NCBI GenBank assembly: GCA_021767325.1 | Contig: JAASTM010000147.1 | Coordinates: 1 to 6,452 of the forward strand | Length of the DNA stretch: 6,452 nt | Direction: 5' to 3' | From: Spirochaetales bacterium | GTDB taxonomy: Bacteria; Spirochaetota; Spirochaetia; DSM-16054; Sediminispirochaetaceae | In this document: positions 5,721-6,452 of the stretch, in pieces | Numbering within the stretch: the first letter of the stretch is position 1 | Layout: the number at the start of each line of letters is the position of its first letter | Program-made: the position numbers and the translations under genes | The notes under the pieces: model-generated | Told to the model about the DNA's origin: nothing | The model's input: only the letters and a program-made list of their open reading frames with translations | Database searches by the model: none

Positions 5721-6452
5721 ATGGCCGCTTTCGAACATTTTAATACGCAGGATTTCCTCCGTACAGCTACTCACAAGTTTTCTCGATGCAGCCATAGGAC
5801 CATCGACTATGAGGAGATTGCCGAAGATTTTCGAATTCTGAGCGGAGCCCAGTATGTAGCCTTGAACGAGGTGTCGGATTATGGGGAATATACCACCACA
5901 AAAGCCGTCGCTGGGATGGGAGAAGGCGTACGCAAAGCCTCCAAGATTTTCGGGTTTCCACTGGTAGGAGCCGCGTATACCGTTGATCCGCACATCAAAG
6001 ATGTGTTTGCAGCCGAAGGGATAGTCGAGTTCGAAAATCTGTGCACTCTGGCCGGCAGCCAGATCCCGGGGGAACTTTGCCGGCAGGCTATAAAGCTGTT
6101 CAGGCTTGAGAAGGCCTACGCCCTAGCGATCCACGATCATAACGGGCCGATTGCCGATTTGATTTTCATTATGAAAAAGGGCCAGGCTATCCGGAATGAA
6201 CTGGAGATCGAGACGCTGGCCTCAGTACTTTCACTCTGTCTGCAACGAGTCTATGCCGAACAGGATACGGTCCTGAAGTTGCTGGATGTGTGCCGAGACG
6301 GCGGAGACGGCGGGGATGAGCGCGGCGCAGCCTACGAGTCGCTGTTTCATGCCACCGATAAAATGCCCGACCTGATTTACCATCTCGATACCGAAGGGCG
6401 TATTGTCTTTATCAACCAGGCGGTGCAGCGCTACGGGTATGACCGCGAGAGA
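5721..6452 (+). CDS. Signal-transduction sensor with GAF-like and PAS regions, N-terminal part (3' end outside window)
   Basis: The frame is open from the ATG at 5721 to the last base (244 codons) with no stop, so the gene continues beyond the window. Residues about 10-180 look like a GAF-type sensor domain: a helix with IDYEEIAEDF (28-37), GAQYVALNEV (42-51), AVAGMGEGV (62-70), ALAIHDHNGPIADLIFIM (134-151), then a helix ending LCLQRVYAEQ. A short Gly/Asp-rich linker (192-199, DGGDGGDE at 193-200) leads to the start of a PAS domain (about 205 on) with DLIYHLDTEGRIVFINQAV and RYGYD, a very typical PAS N-terminus. There is no signal peptide or membrane segment, so the visible part is cytoplasmic. 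The output domain (histidine kinase, GGDEF, phosphatase or other) is beyond the edge and cannot be named. No Shine-Dalgarno sequence precedes the ATG, and no other ATG, GTG or TTG lies in frame between the msrA stop and it. The gene begins 45 bases after msrA. Confidence 0.85.
   Translation, partial: MAAFEHFNTQDFLRTATHKFSRCSHRTIDYEEIAEDFRILSGAQYVALNEVSDYGEYTTTKAVAGMGEGVRKASKIFGFPLVGAAYTVDPHIKDVFAAEGIVEFENLCTLAGSQIPGELCRQAIKLFRLEKAYALAIHDHNGPIADLIFIMKKGQAIRNELEIETLASVLSLCLQRVYAEQDTVLKLLDVCRDGGDGGDERGAAYESLFHATDKMPDLIYHLDTEGRIVFINQAVQRYGYDRER
6295..6313 (+). repeat. Nine-base tandem duplication in the GAF-PAS linker
   Basis: GAGACGGCG occurs twice in tandem (6295-6303 and 6304-6312, with one more matching base). 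It is in frame and encodes the DGGDGG part of the linker between the two sensor regions. A slip at this repeat would change the linker by three residues without breaking the frame. Confidence 0.5.

Overview
This is bacterial chromosomal DNA with every supported gene on the + strand and packed tightly, as in one or two operons. It holds seven protein-coding genes, two of them cut by the window edges. No RNA gene, insertion sequence, CRISPR array or integrase is visible, and no gap between genes exceeds 100 bases. The lineage cannot be fixed from the sequence alone. The moderately GC-rich coding, the fermentative arginine deiminase pathway and the GAF-PAS sensor style recall free-living spirochaetes, but that is an impression, not a demonstration.

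Layout. Bases 1-593 are the 3' half of arginine deiminase (arcA), with its active-site residues present. A catabolic-type ornithine carbamoyltransferase (arcB, 645-1640) follows. Together they convert arginine to citrulline and then to ornithine plus carbamoyl phosphate. The arcB stop is overlapped by an RtcB-type RNA ligase (1633-2799). Ten bases later comes a 12-segment major facilitator transporter (2810-4078). Its stop codon lies inside the ribosome binding site of a D-2-hydroxyacid dehydrogenase family gene (4091-5068). After an 88-base AT-rich gap comes methionine sulfoxide reductase A (msrA, 5157-5675). After another 45 bases comes a sensor protein with a GAF-like region and the start of a PAS domain (5721 to the window end, still open). 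That last gene is easy to miss because it has no stop in the window.

How they fit together. The first five genes look like one transcription unit: arginine catabolism followed by an RNA ligase, a transporter and an oxidoreductase. The usual partners carbamate kinase (arcC) and the APC-type arginine/ornithine antiporter (arcD) are not seen here; they may lie upstream. RtcB (RNA end healing and ligation) and MsrA (repair of oxidised methionine) suggest a damage or stress theme, but this is inference from proximity. The most notable points are the translational overlap of rtcB with arcB, a tyrosine where D-2-hydroxyacid dehydrogenases usually carry the catalytic glutamate, and a possible leaderless start for the sensor gene. 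I found no convincing wholly new system.
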